This document shows positions 45,057-58,294 of a stretch of DNA of 64,000 nucleotides, one piece after another (position 1 is the stretch's first letter; each line of letters starts with the position of its first letter). Made by a program: the position numbers and the translations under genes. The stretch is taken from assembly GCF_000275845.1 (NCBI RefSeq), contig NW_006766908.1:196951-260950 (forward strand), read 5' to 3'. The DNA is from Dichomitus squalens LYAD-421 SS1. Taxonomy: Eukaryota; Basidiomycota; Agaricomycetes; Polyporales; Polyporaceae. The notes beneath the pieces were generated by a model. It was given only the letters and a program-made list of their open reading frames with translations. It did not search any database and was not told where the DNA came from.

Positions 45057-46821
45057 TCACACACTCTGAACAATCTGCGCGCTACCCTTCTCAAGAGCCG
45101 TCCGTAGACTACGAGGGTAAAGTTCTCAGTCAAAAGACGCAGCGCAAAGGAAGTCGCGGTGCGTCGCGTACCTGTAATCATCACCGTTCTGCGTAATGTA
45201 GCGAACCCACGGGAGAGCCTGGTAGCCGCTTTTCTCGACGATCTTCAGGTATCGCACCTGGATGCCGGAGACGGTGAAGTACGGGATCTCAAATTTGACG
45301 GTAATGGGGGCACGCTTGTCCAGCGATTCATGTTCTAGAACGGACAGCGCGCCCAGGATGAGATGCAAGACAGTGCGGCATGACTATCACGTACCCCCGC
45401 GTACGGAAGGGAGACCGAAATGTGCGCGCATGAGGAACTCGCGACCACCTCCCAGTTGCTTGATTTTCCATACGAACGCGGACTTGTCTGGTACGTAGGA
45501 TACGCTACCCGTTGATGCCTGGACGAGAGGAGCGTATATGAGTTTTCCTGAGGGGAGCGAAAGAGTGGAAGGAGACGTACCCTGAACTTGGGGGTATCTG
45601 CATCATCTGGGACAGGTACGTAGATCTCCACATTGTTCGCCGTACTTCTCCGCTTGAACTGCGCCTTGACCTTCACCATGTACTCGATCCTGCTCCCCTT
45701 GTGGTGCTCTACTGCGGCCTCGACCCACACCAGCGGCTTGACCGGCGTGGAGAGACGGTACGACATGAGCTCGAACTCGCCGTCGGGCGGGATGAACGAG
45801 ATGGTGCGGTCGTTCTCGAATCTTGAGAGACGCACACATTGGTGGAACTTGACGTCCTCCATCTCGATCGCCTTGCCCCGCGCGTTGCGGCCCGTGCTCT
45901 CAAACATAACCTTGTCGTTCAGGCCGAGGCGGAGTTCAGGCATGCCTGAGAGGTAGCACTTCATTTTCACAGCGCCGAGGATTTCGGAGCGAACGACGTT
46001 GCCGTTCGCGTTCACCTACGGAGGGGATAGCGTGAGCACAGTGAGCGTAACCTGCGCGCCCATAACGGAAAAGTGACCGGGAGAGCCGAATGGCCATGAC
46101 AACTGGACTGCTTCAGTGGTGGGGTTGTGCACGAGGGGAAGGCGCAGATACCAGCAGTAGCAGGTACTCACCAGCAGGTTGACGCTCTCAATGACATCCA
46201 GGAAGACCTCATTCTTCCGGTAGCGTATACCCTCGGATCGCCATGACACAGCATTCGTGACAGCGATTGGTGGCCGTACTTGTACTTCGAGCTTGTACGA
46301 CTCCTGGGTGATATATCTGTACACCAGTGTTCACACCGGCGCGTGAGCAGCATAAGGGAGTAGACGCACTCTTGGAGAATCTTGCTCTCCGTTGTTTGGG
46401 GGTAACCGAAATCCATCATCTCATCCATGAGCTCGTAGATGATGACAAAGTTGTCCCGGATGGACTCCTCTTCAAGCTCCTTGAAGTACTCGACCAGGAC
46501 AGAGACCAGACGGTGGAGGAAGAGGATGATCTCGGCGGCATTCGTGTTCCGTTTTGACAGTGCGAGGACTGCAAGTATTCACTCAACCCTCGAACAACTG
46601 CACGAGATGTCAACGCACTCACGATAGAGGTTGGAATGGCGGATGTGCATGTAATTGACACCCTCCCTGGTGAAACATGGTGTCACTTGTTGTCCCTCTT
46701 CTTCAAGATCAAGGACTATTGGCAAGAAGCGTTCAATATAGGAGGGCGGTACATCATCGCGGTAGGAACGCTGAATGAGAGGTTTCCCCTTGAGGTCGAG
46801 GATGGCAATGAGACTGGCCAT
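45057..46821 (-). CDS. APM1: AP-1 clathrin adaptor complex subunit mu
   Basis: The medium chain of the AP-1 adaptor, which selects Yxx-phi cargo at the trans-Golgi network and endosomes. From the ATG at 46821 exon 1 (46623-46821) gives the longin-like N-terminal domain (MASLIAILDLKGKPLIQRSY, YMHIRHSNLY). The next exons give LALSKRNTNAAEIILFLHRL, IIYELMDEMMDFGYPQTTES and the linker YITQESYKLEVQVRPP with WRSEGIRYRKNEVFLDVIES. The mu-homology domain follows: SGMPELRLGLNDKVMFE, EDVKFHQCVRLSRFENDRTI, FIPPDGEFELMSYRL, QFKRRSTANNVEIYVPVP, FLMRAHFGLPSV, IKFEIPYFTVSGIQVRYLKI-like and SGYQALPWVRYITQNGDDY. These features match AP-1 mu rather than AP-2 mu. A final small exon after DDYS gives LRTALEKGSAQIVQSV and the stop at 45057-45059. 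The gene is divergent from the PQ-loop gene. Confidence 0.94.
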
Positions 46822-47083
46822 AGCGTGCTGAAAGGCGTCCGGGATATGTGCGAGTCCAGGAGGTCAGGAAGGCGCCTTTGACAGTATCGGCGTCGACGTC
46901 AGATAGCTTCGTTTGCAGTCCGCCGAGTCCGAGAGCAATTAATGGAGAGACAGAGCAGGCGAAGGGAGACACAGACGGATAGGATGATGACGGGAAAAGC
47001 AACGCGGTCAATGGGCGTCTACGCGCCCAAAGGGGGCTCGCGCCGGGGTGTGGCTATCGCGCCCCGCCCTTGCTCCTCCCGCC

Positions 47084-48569
47084 ATGTCCGGCACTTGCGA
47101 GATAGTATGTCGCTTACAGTTCTTTCTTTCAGCTGCTTACGACCTTGATACAGCATCATGATGCCACGGCGAATGCGCTGACGGTGTTCATGTGTATCGG
47201 CATCACAATATCCTACTTGCCGCAGGTGTGCGAGCCACTGGCTTCTGGGATGAACGAATTGCTGAATTTTGTTCCGGCAGCACTGGCGTATCATCTCGGC
47301 CAAGTCATCGGAAGGCTTCAGCCCATGGTTTCTTCTCTTGGGCAGCACATCTTCGGCTTCGGCCATGCTGAACATGTGAGCCTCCTCGTACTGTCCTTGA
47401 GGCCGCTTGACGGACGAGCGGCGGAACAGTTTCGTCATGCAATGGGGTCTCGTCAGGTGCTGTCGTGAACTTGTGAGTACTCTTCTGCCTTGATCAGCTT
47501 GTCTCACTCCTTCACTACGTTTCATAGCCTTTCGGCAGCTGCATCGAGTCTATTGCCGGAGCTCTCCAACTCGTCCTTGTCTGGATCCTCTTTGTGTTGA
47601 TGTGAGTTGCACAATATTATAGTCACAGCGGATATCTCATCAAACGCAGTCTGGTGCTCTATATGATATACTACCCGCCGCACCTCAAGTATGTCGAGCT
47701 AGACGTCGACCTCCCCAACGATCTCCCGCCACAGCACATCAAGACCCCTGTCAAGCGCGAAGGCTGGAAGCTCTCCATAACACTCACATGGGCTGTCTGT
47801 ATCCATATGTGAGACACTACCCGTCTAATGCCTCCCTATCAGACCGTTGACCCCATTGTCCGTCAACCCAGCGCACTCATCACCTTCGTCACGTTCCTCC
47901 TCCTCTCAACGAACCCCACCCCAGATGAGACTCACCGCTCACGCCAACTCGAGCTCTGGGCGACCTTCCTCGGAGTATCCTCAGCGCTCCTCGCCGCCCT
48001 GCAGTACGCGCCCCAGATCGCGCACACGTGGGGTCTCAAGCTTGTTGGGGCGCTCAGCATCCCGATGATGTTCATCCAGACCCCCGGCGCCATCCTCATG
48101 GTGCTCAGCATCGCCCTCCGCCCGGGCACGAACTGGACGAGTGAGTTCTTCGTTACTCATGCCCTTCACTTTGTCTCTTCTCCCTTCCCGTCCCTCCTCG
48201 TCGCGCGCTCGACCGTTCGACTGCTCTGACACCCCATTCGCAGCGTGGATCTCGTATGCTGTCGCGGGCGTCATGCAGGGCATCCTCCTCGTCATGTGCA
48301 TCATCTTCCGCGCGCGCCAGCACACGCTCGGCATCGATGACTTCGGTCGCCCGCTCACTCCGCCCCCGTCCTATCCCGCGTCGCAGGAAGCCGAGGCCCC
48401 GGCGGGGACTCCCGCCGTCGAGGCTGCAGTTGGGGATGCGGTGCATGCGGACGTCAGAAGCACGCATGGCGTGGACCTCGTCGGGGAGGTGGGGGAGGAG
48501 ACGCCGTTGTTGCGGGAGGGCGCGAGTGGGAAGCGAAGAATGGGGTGGTGGGCGTGGCTAGGCCGGTGA
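47084..48569 (+). CDS. PQ-loop repeat membrane protein
   Basis: A seven-helix PQ-loop protein, a family that includes lysosomal/vacuolar cystine and basic amino acid exporters and SWEET-like carriers. The two hallmark motifs are SYLPQ (near 47,210-47,224) and QYAPQIAHTW (near 48,003-48,032). Predicted start is the ATG at 47084 (MSGTCEI), with a 49-nt intron to HHDATANALTVFMCIGITIS. The next exon gives HWRIISAKSSEGFSPWFLLL. Further exons give LVLVWILFVL, IYYPPHLKYVELDVDLPNDL, LITFVTFLLLSTNPTPDETH, LWATFLGVSSALLAALQYAP and a last exon with WISYAVAGVMQGILLVMCII and a long acidic, Pro-rich cytosolic tail ending in ETPLLREG, a dileucine-type sorting signal that fits a vacuolar location. Its start codon is 262 bp from that of AP-1 mu, so they share an upstream region. 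Confidence 0.87.
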
Positions 48570-49013
48570 CGTGGGACGGCGAGAGATACCCCCGGTTGCT
48601 TTGCTATATTCATTCTATTGTGATGGGTATTGGATATTATATCGAACACCTTCTAATGCCAGCATTAACGTCTGGTTCGAGAAATCATGTCCTCCTCGAC
48701 AGGGTATGAGACTACACGACGAAGGTGGCAGTTCTCTAGAGGTGCCATCGGATAACCTCGGGACTCCGCAATGTGGAGCCTGCCTGAACACGATTCCTCC
48801 CCGTTCTGCGACCAACGCATGTACTCTTCGCTTGCAGCTTGGCAACCAGTATGTATGATACTCCTTGAACGCATGGCGATCGCCCATAGATAGGATTTCC
48901 TTGAAGGGAACTAGTAGTGTTACTCTACGTACAAAGCGAATGCACAAGAAACCCAGCAGCACCGGGGCCCTGGAATCAAAGAGCCAAAGAGCCGAATTAC
49001 TCAACGCCCCTCA
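48570..49013. other. Intergenic region between convergent genes
   Basis: About 440 bp between the stops of the PQ-loop gene and the DUF6533 gene. No gene recognised. Confidence 0.4.
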
Positions 49014-50704
49014 TCAACCTTCATGCTCCGACTCTTCGGCATCATCGCCTGGAAACACGAGCTGAGCCCCGAAGGTGGACCCAGGGACGCCTCCGGGCGC
49101 ATCCGATCGGAACGCGAGATCGCTGGTGGACATCGAACGAGATGAACCGGAGAGCTTCTGTTTGACCTCCTGCAGGTTGATGAGGAACCTCGAGGTGAGG
49201 ATGGCTGTCAGCCTAGAGGGGCACCTCTGTGAGCCTTTGACGGCGCTGTCGCGGTGATAGGCACCTGGACGCTACGTACGGTTCCTCGAAGTCGGGTATG
49301 ACGCTCGTCGCGGTGAACGCGGCAGGAGCAACCTAACCAAAGTGAGAAACAGGCCGATCGTTCACAAAGGATGCCTACCGATCCAACGGTGAAGGCGATG
49401 TGGAGGATGTTCAGGATCAGCAGCGTCCTGTCGTCTGCGTGTGAGTCACTTCACTTGGGGAACCGGGGACGTTCCGACTCTGTAGAGTACATACGCGAAA
49501 TAGATGGTACCTGTGGCAGCGACGCGTAGTAATTGGTGAGCCCCACGTCAAACGAGATGAAGTGGACTGCGAACCGTCTCGGAGAAGGGTGCCCGCGAAG
49601 GTTCGTTTGTTCTGGCCACCTGCCTCCGAACGCCGGTGCACTTTGAGGGTCTCCTGCGTTCGGGACCAGGTCACACAGAGCACCAGTACGTCAGCAGCGA
49701 CGAGAGACAGCCGCGTGGCCACTGTCACTGTGAACATCGCGATGTTGGCAGGAGTCGTGCGGGAAATCACGGGTCCAGTGAGGTGGGGACCTACGTCTGC
49801 AGTTGAGGGGTTAGATGCGGAGCCGCGGAGATTGTGGGGAACTGAATGAATACCTCGTGCTCAGACTCTTTGTCAGTGTCGTCAAGGAGATGAACGCATG
49901 TCCAGGACCCTCAACGTAGTGCATGAAATGCAGGTTGGCCTTGGGACAGACGGTCGGTTAGAAAGCTGCTGATAGAAGGAGGCATCACGTAACACGTACG
50001 ATCATGTTCATGACGAGGGGCACCACAGAGAGAGCGAAAACGACGGCTGCAACAAATGTTCGGTACCGTCCTTGACACAGAGCATGCGTCCTGAGCGCAG
50101 AGAAAGCTGTGCATGGAGAACGTTAATAAACTGTCCAGAGGCTGCAATGATTTGCGTACCGGCCCAGGGGAGGTATTGCATGGCGCTGGTCACATAGTAA
50201 ACGATGTTCGCGGCAACGCGGCTGAGGAGGCGTCAGAACGTGTGGCTTCCTCTTCAAGCGGAGCATCATGTGTACCTCTAAGAACAGGACTGTCAGCGTT
50301 GTACGAGCGGGTACGGCGGGATGTGGCATACATTGAATTTCTTAGGTTGCGGGGCGAATCCTAGGATCTGCGCGACGAGGGTGAAGTATCGGTTCACGAG
50401 GAACAGAGATACGGCGCCGTTGACCCGGCCTGGCAGCCAGAACAGCGTGACCTCGCTGTCGATGGTCACCAGACAATCGTAGAGGAAGAGCGCTAGGAAT
50501 TCATGTGAGTCACCAGTGGCGAGTAACCTGGGGTATCAGCTAGAGAGTTGCTTGACTCCGGAACGTACTCAAAGCGGCGAGCTCGCAGTTTGTGTTGAAG
50601 CGGAGAACACTAGGCTCAAACTTCAGGATGCAAAACACGATAGGAGTTTGGGAAAAATACCTGGCCTCGGTCACGATGGCTTGCGCCTCCAAATAGTTAG
50701 ACAT
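49014..50704 (-). CDS. DUF6533-type integral membrane protein
   Basis: A basidiomycete-specific multi-pass membrane protein. From the ATG at 50704 exon 1 (MSNYLEAQAIVTEA) leads to an exon with the DUF6533 signature, visible as FLALFLYDCLVTIDSEVTLF, WLPGRVNGAVSLFLVNRYFT and LVAQILGFAPQ (near 50,350-50,490). Downstream exons (49,560-49,800) encode NIAMFTVTVATRLSLVAADV, LVLCVTWSRTQE, the family's usual last helices. The C-terminal exon gives ILTSRFLINLQEVKQKLSG and a Ser/Asp-rich tail ending in EESEHEG at 49014. Intermediate exons between about 49,860 and 50,340 are visible only in outline, so the exon number is approximate (eight or more). Function unknown; the receptor-like topology is suggestive only. 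Confidence 0.75.
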
Positions 50705-53700
50705 ACTGAGTGACTTTGACCGTGATGCTTGAGGAGTACAGGAGGTGACCCAGTACTGTGACGGTCGAGATGCGGGGTTCTGCAGAAGGTCTCCTTGGCA
50801 GGGGGCTTGCTCATGTACTCTGCATGGCCGACCGTGCATCACGAAGCTGTTTGTCGTCCAAGGCTACGAGCATCATCCCATCTGTTGTTTGAGATAGATT
50901 CTGCAAGACCACGCTGGCGCGGCGTTGCGCAGGCCGGGAGAAGCGCGCTACGCAACCTCGACCGCAGTATATGGGAGTCCCATACCTCCATACAGCCAGA
51001 ATGGCGGTGCCGGAAGTGAAGGATGGGATACCGCTCGCGAAGCGACCGCCCTTGCGACCGACACTTCGACGATGGCTGTGCTAAGATATGCCCTACCTGA
51101 GTGAGATCTCAGTTGAGTTGGCCCCTTCCTTGTGACATACGTGCGTCGAGATAGAGACCACGGCGGGGTTTGCAACCCTTGTTATATGCTGCCCCGTCGA
51201 GGTCGTCACGTACATAGGTGACCGAGATTGGCACGATCTTGCACCGGCATGCGGTTGGATGAGCATTGACAGAGGCTAGCCACTGCGAGCGTAGTGTCAA
51301 TAATTATAGGGACGCACACTCGAACGTGAAAAGTCAATAGGAGCCGTCCATGTCTGTGAAAGAGGCCGTATGATCGACGCGAACCCACGTACAGGTTCCG
51401 CGTCGTTCAGGGCGTCGCAGAATCGCACCCGCTGCTGGGAGACTGCTGATCTGGCAAACATTACCTATCCTTGGACAGGGCCAATCTTTGCAGTATCGCT
51501 GCGCAAGCCGGGCAGAAGGTCGGCAGACTCGGGTAGTGCGACGAGCCGCCCTGCGGGATGGATGTCAGTTAGTATCATCGGGAACTTGCTTCTGGGAATG
51601 CGATCGCCTACAGAGCGTATACGTCCGATGACAGCGTGCGCACCGCAGCTTCCACTGTAGATGCACGTAGAGAAGAGCAGGGCGGTGTGTAACTGAGATG
51701 GAGCGAATCTTGTTACAGTCGTCTGCACTATGTCAAACCGCAGTCGTTCGCGCGTGAGCGATGCTTTGTGTTCGGGACAACATGCATCCTCCGGGGTGGA
51801 CGCCCCAGGGCGCCAGTGACCTAGCGCGTGGCAAACATGCGCAGTCTAGCTCGATGCGCGCGAACGACTGCAGAGCGATATGCAAACGACTGTAAGAGTC
51901 GCACGAAGGCGAGAGTGAATTGGAGGAGAGGAGCGCGCTCGAACATGGATGATCCCAATCGGGAGGGAAACACCGCCACATCTCTAGATCTCACTTATCG
52001 CACGAGCCGGCGCGGTTTGCATGCGTCACGGAAGCTTGTGGCTGTTATATGTGCGCGGAATGCGCGATACTGTATATGAACCGCCTCCTGTCCTCGTCAG
52101 TCGACTTCTTGGACGGCCCAGGCACATCGCATCTGTTGTAAGCTTTTTGAAGAGGGGGATTGAAGAACTGACGGACTCGTGCCAGACCATCCCTGCAATG
52201 CCAGACATTGCATACGCCTATGCATCGGACCGCCCGGTTTGACGTGCCGCTAGCGCAAGCTTCACCGCCGGGATATCGAAGATGTCTGATGCGTTCCAAG
52301 AGGCGTGCTATCCCCCATCCGGCCTCGTTCGGAGAGGGATCGCGTCTTGAGCGCTCGAGCTGCCGTGCTCCAGGCCAGCGGACTGACGAGGAGCTCGGAA
52401 TAGAAGACGGAACGGTGTCGCCGTGCTCGGACGCATATGACCAAACTCGGGGAAAGGTTATCCTTGTGTCGAACAGAGGCTTTGCGATCGGAAACATGAG
52501 CGGTCAGGTACATGTCGTTGTAGGTCGCAAAACCGCCGAAGCTCTCTTTGCCAGCCTTGTGAGCGCTGCAGGTCCGGCGTCGATGGTGGTGCTTCTCGAG
52601 ACGAGGGGATTACCGCAGTCTGTGGTCCCGGTCAGCTGCAGTGATGCGACGGCACGCGGTGGGTGCAGAAGTAGTAGTCCTCGTCTTCCCCGTACCAAGG
52701 GGAGTCGCCCCGAGCGGTAGTTGCAAATCCTTATCGAAGCCCCGCGAGTCAGCTAGCGAGCAGTGGCCGCGGCTGCATGAGATGAATGGCTTGGGCCCGA
52801 AGGAGACTAGTGACTCGGGGGAGGTCTATGTAAGATACGTCGCGGTGGTACCTGGAGAACAAGCTGGCAGCTAGGCTAGGTTGGTTGGCAGCTTTCTTCA
52901 TATATGACATGTCTGACAGATCACGACATATGTGGTGGCAGGCGCTGGAGTGACGCGCTGAGGGAAATGTTGAACCGCGGAGGACGTCCGGAACGAGCAG
53001 CAGCCACAGGCAGCCTTGGATGTACATCAGATTCATTCAGATGGCAATGGGTTCGCCTTGCGGGCGGCCTTTGATAACCTCCACGACCAATGGCTGATGC
53101 TCGTTATCGCCTCCTCTTCTATAAGACCAGGCGGCATCGAACCCAGGCATGTTCGGCTTGTGCGGCGGCCCCTTCCCCCCCCCCGCCTCGCCTTCAAAAC
53201 CGGCTCCGTCCACATCGCTCTCTCCTCCCTCTGTTTTCCACAGCCGCCTCTCTTTCTCTCGCTCGTTTCCCACTCCTAGACGCATACACTATCTGCAACA
53301 TCGGTAGACCCCTTGCTCACCACCTGGACAGCCCATGCAGTCTCCTTTCCTCCCATCTGCATCCGGTGACAATGTGAGTGCTCACTCTCCTTCTCAGACA
53401 TTTTTCCTCGCGTGCAAACGTGGTGTGTGGTCCATGTATGCGCCCTCCAAGTTCGTACACGCACACGCCCATGTCTCATCTCTCCAGCCCCCGATGGTCT
53501 CGGAGGACCGACTCTATCGTCTGCAGCACGCTCGTTCAACGTGTTCGGTCCAGCATGGCGCAATCATGCCTATCCGGACGCGTTTCCGAGCGGACTGTAA
53601 GCGCAATACCCTCCATGGCCCCTGCTGCAGCCCGAGGCTTATCGTCGCACATAAGTAAATATCGGGCTCGCGGGGGGCTTCACCCCGGGCGCATCTATGC

Positions 53701-54392
53701 GCACCCCTCGTCGGGTTCGTTGCCAGGTGTCTCCGCGTTTCGCTCATGTGGAGACGAAGCAAACCTTTGCCCGTCGTATCTCCGAGCCGCCAGCACCGCT
53801 TCTGTACCCACTTTCTGTGCGCATACGCCGCCACTTCGGGGTGCACGCTCGTTCGCGCCGTCGTTCCTTCGGGCGGCAGTGTCATGTCCGGCTATCATCT
53901 TGATTTCATCTTGATCGGTCCAGTTCCTCGAACCTCTCGGGACGGCGACCATCGCGGCATGCACTGCGAGGCAGAACGGATTGTGGAGCAGCATGCGAAG
54001 CCCACAGGTTGGGGCAGGTCTGCGCTCCTGGTCTGCTCTGACAATAGTGCTTGAACGGCAGTCGTGTAGCGGACAGCGACCAGGTGAGAAGCGGCGCTGT
54101 GCTTCCCGACAGACGCTGCAAGCCATCATGCAACTTGGTCGTGCATCATGGTCGTTCCAACAATCTAGACTGTCAGGGCATCGCACATGAGAACGTTTAG
54201 AACCCACGACGTTTCATCTCGCCGGGATCCCTGTCATAACGCTGCCTGCGATCCCCCGCACCCGCCTTCCACCTTTTTTCTCTCCCCACAATGCACCTGC
54301 CTCGCACCTGCACGGTGTAACGATATTGACGTCCTATCCTTCGCGTATTGACTCTAACCTGCGCTTCCCAGGCTTCCGCAAGCCCTAGCCCA
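50705..54392. other. Long intergenic region, no confident gene
   Basis: A 3.7 kb stretch. Many short ORFs, none with a recognisable domain. A pyrimidine-rich tract at 53,212-53,275 followed by an ATG at 53335 with a GTGAGT donor 39 nt later, and an exon-like segment at 53,488-53,596, could mark a small spliced gene; I could not complete a model. Upstream of 54,393 the sequence becomes CT-rich, as in fungal promoters. Confidence 0.4.
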
Positions 54393-56075
54393 ATGCTCGC
54401 CGCCCCTTCCCCCACTCGGTCGCCCGCCCGCCCGCCTTCCGCGGAGCACAGGCTCTCGATCCCGGACCGCCCGCCGCTAGCCGTGCGCAGGCACAGCACC
54501 CTGTCCCCCCTGACCTCCTCGCGCCCGCTCCGCTCGTCTCCGCTCGCTGGCCCGTCCATCGCGCTCGCACACGACGGCACCCTCAAGGTCGGCGCGGCAA
54601 GTGCGCCGCCGACCCCGGGCGGAGGAGGGCGGCACCTCTCGCCTCTTGCAGAGCTCGTCGACGCGGCCCCCGAGGCGATTGCTGCGCCTGGGGGCGGGGA
54701 GGACGTCAGGGCGCAGAAGCAGCGCCGGCGGCGCACCCTGAGTGCTGTCTTCTCCAAGCTCAGCTTCCCCTCCGCCTCCAATAGCTCGAGCACCGTCGAT
54801 GAGCGGCGACCTGCCGCTTTTGCGGGAGTCTCGCGGCCACGGACGCGTGCAAAGTCGGCGAGCGCGCACGACGCCCCGCCTGTGCCGCCTATGCCTACGT
54901 GGGCGCAGAACACGACAACCATGCCGGCACGCGCATCCGGGCCCTCTCACCACGCCGCCGCGCCGTCCCCGTCCTCATCGCGCTCGCATACTCTGCCTCG
55001 CACGAATCCTCCCCCGGCGAGCCCACCGTCCTCGCGCCCAACCTCCCCCACTCCGTCTGCCCGCTCAACCGCCTCGCGCAGGAGCACGATCCACGGCCAC
55101 GCGGACCTGCGCGCGCGCGCAGGCTCGCCCCCCACCGCGGTGCGCGCCCCGCCCTCGACGTCGCGCAACCCCGAAGAGAACTGGCTCACGCAGGCCGCCC
55201 CGCCGCGGTTCTCGCGCCTCGGGCTCAAGGCGCAGGGCGTCGTCCTGCCCGTCTCCGCGCGCGAGGCGCGCCGCCGGTCGACGATCTCGACGTCGGAGCG
55301 GGGCGCGCGCTCGCTCGACGCGCTGAGCGCGCCCGCGCCCGCGCATACGCGCGCGTCCTCTCCGCGCTCGAGTGTGGCGTCCGGCACGTACGGGAGGGCG
55401 CAGCAGAGGCCCGCGACGTCCCCCTCGGCGTCGGCGTCGTCGTCGCGCCTCCCCTCGCGCGCTGCCTCGCTCGCGTCCGCGTCCGCGTCCTCGAGCCGCG
55501 TCTCGGTCGCCGAGCGGGACTGCGTGACGCCCCCGCTCACGATGAGCTCTGCGACGTCCGCGTCGTCCGTGTCGTTCGCCGACCCGCCCGTTGTTGCCTC
55601 GGACGAGCTCGGCTTCCTCCCCGGCGGCGCGAGCGGGGTCCAGATCCAGCTCAACGACGTGCCCGTGCCCGAGGAGGCGTACTACGACTATGTGGGCAAC
55701 GGCAGCGCGAAGGGGAGGGGGAAGGCGAAGGGAAAAGAGCGCGCGGTCGCGGTCGACGTCAGCTCCGTCGCGTCCGCGGGCTCGATCGGGTCCATCGTGT
55801 CGCAGGCGTCGTACGGGTCGTACGCGAGCGGGTATAGCGGGTACTCTGCCTCTGTGGGCTCCCCCGGGACGCGCGGGTCGTCCATCGTGGATCTGGCGTA
55901 CGGCCACGGGCAGGGCGCGCTGTCTCGGGGGACGGGTGTGGGTGCGAGACATGAGCGCGCGGCGACGGCCCCTGCGGAGGTGCAGGGCGGGGGAGGAGCG
56001 AAGGAGCTGAAGAGGAGGTCGACGATCGGGAGAGTGTGGAAGCAGGTCGTGAGGAGCGTCGGCGGGCGTCGCTAG
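54393..56075 (+). CDS. Ser/Pro/Ala-rich disordered protein with basic C-terminal helix
   Basis: A single-exon 560-residue protein. The ATG at 54393 (MLAAPSPTRSPARPPSAEHR) is the first in frame; the frame opens slightly earlier without an ATG. It has no recognised fold. There are many S/T-P sites (TLSPLTSSRP, TSPTPSARS), basic RRRST-type phosphorylation-like sites (AREARRRSTISTS, ELKRRSTIGRV), and a short better-ordered segment NWLTQAAPPRFSRLGLKAQG that looks the most constrained. Gly/Ser/Tyr-rich repeats follow (ASYGSYASGYSGYSASVGSP). The protein ends in a basic, amphipathic helix (RVWKQVVRSVGGRR). The composition suggests a phospho-regulated scaffold, perhaps membrane-associated through the tail; this is inference. 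The coding strand is very GC-rich, producing long antisense shadow frames. Confidence 0.75.
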   Translation: MLAAPSPTRSPARPPSAEHRLSIPDRPPLAVRRHSTLSPLTSSRPLRSSPLAGPSIALAHDGTLKVGAASAPPTPGGGGRHLSPLAELVDAAPEAIAAPGGGEDVRAQKQRRRRTLSAVFSKLSFPSASNSSSTVDERRPAAFAGVSRPRTRAKSASAHDAPPVPPMPTWAQNTTTMPARASGPSHHAAAPSPSSSRSHTLPRTNPPPASPPSSRPTSPTPSARSTASRRSTIHGHADLRARAGSPPTAVRAPPSTSRNPEENWLTQAAPPRFSRLGLKAQGVVLPVSAREARRRSTISTSERGARSLDALSAPAPAHTRASSPRSSVASGTYGRAQQRPATSPSASASSSRLPSRAASLASASASSSRVSVAERDCVTPPLTMSSATSASSVSFADPPVVASDELGFLPGGASGVQIQLNDVPVPEEAYYDYVGNGSAKGRGKAKGKERAVAVDVSSVASAGSIGSIVSQASYGSYASGYSGYSASVGSPGTRGSSIVDLAYGHGQGALSRGTGVGARHERAATAPAEVQGGGGAKELKRRSTIGRVWKQVVRSVGGRR

Positions 56076-56512
56076 GACGCACGAGGCTCCTCGTCTGCGC
56101 GGCGCTGGACAGCAGGTTCGGGACGCTGCTACGACTAGGTGCAGGTTGGCGCGCATGCCGTATATCCGGGCCTTTGTGACCCGCCACGGTCTTTTCTTGG
56201 ACGTAGATCTTTAACTTTTAGGCTGAGGGCTGAAGCGGCTCCTTCAAGTGTATCCATTCGCTTTGTATCGGTCCCTACTACAGGGCCATAGTTCTAGCTG
56301 TTGTGCACTGTCCCCTGTTTGTAGTTGTGTGCTAGTGCCGCATTCGCTGTTGGTCTTAGACACAGATACCTGTACCGTACCCGCTGTCCATGCACAGGCG
56401 CACAGATATTGGTAGTGAAATATAAGCATTACTTGACAGCTCTGGCTATTGCGGTGCCTTCCCATGCGAGTATTAGCAGCGACGACACTTGCTACAGGGA
56501 TTTGGCGAGATC
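56076..56512. other. Intergenic region between convergent genes
   Basis: About 440 bp between the disordered-protein stop and the aminotransferase stop. 3' UTRs; no gene recognised. Confidence 0.4.

Positions 56513-58294
<1,782 letters not shown>

Noticed and set aside
54899..55837. 312-codon plus-strand ORF overlapping the Ser-rich gene in another frame
   Set aside because: Same GC-rich shadow effect; the frame at 54393-56075 has the coherent Ser/Pro composition and structured ends.
55065..56156. 363-codon minus-strand ORF opposite the Ser-rich gene
   Set aside because: Arg/Ala-rich shadow of a very GC-rich coding strand, with no domain.
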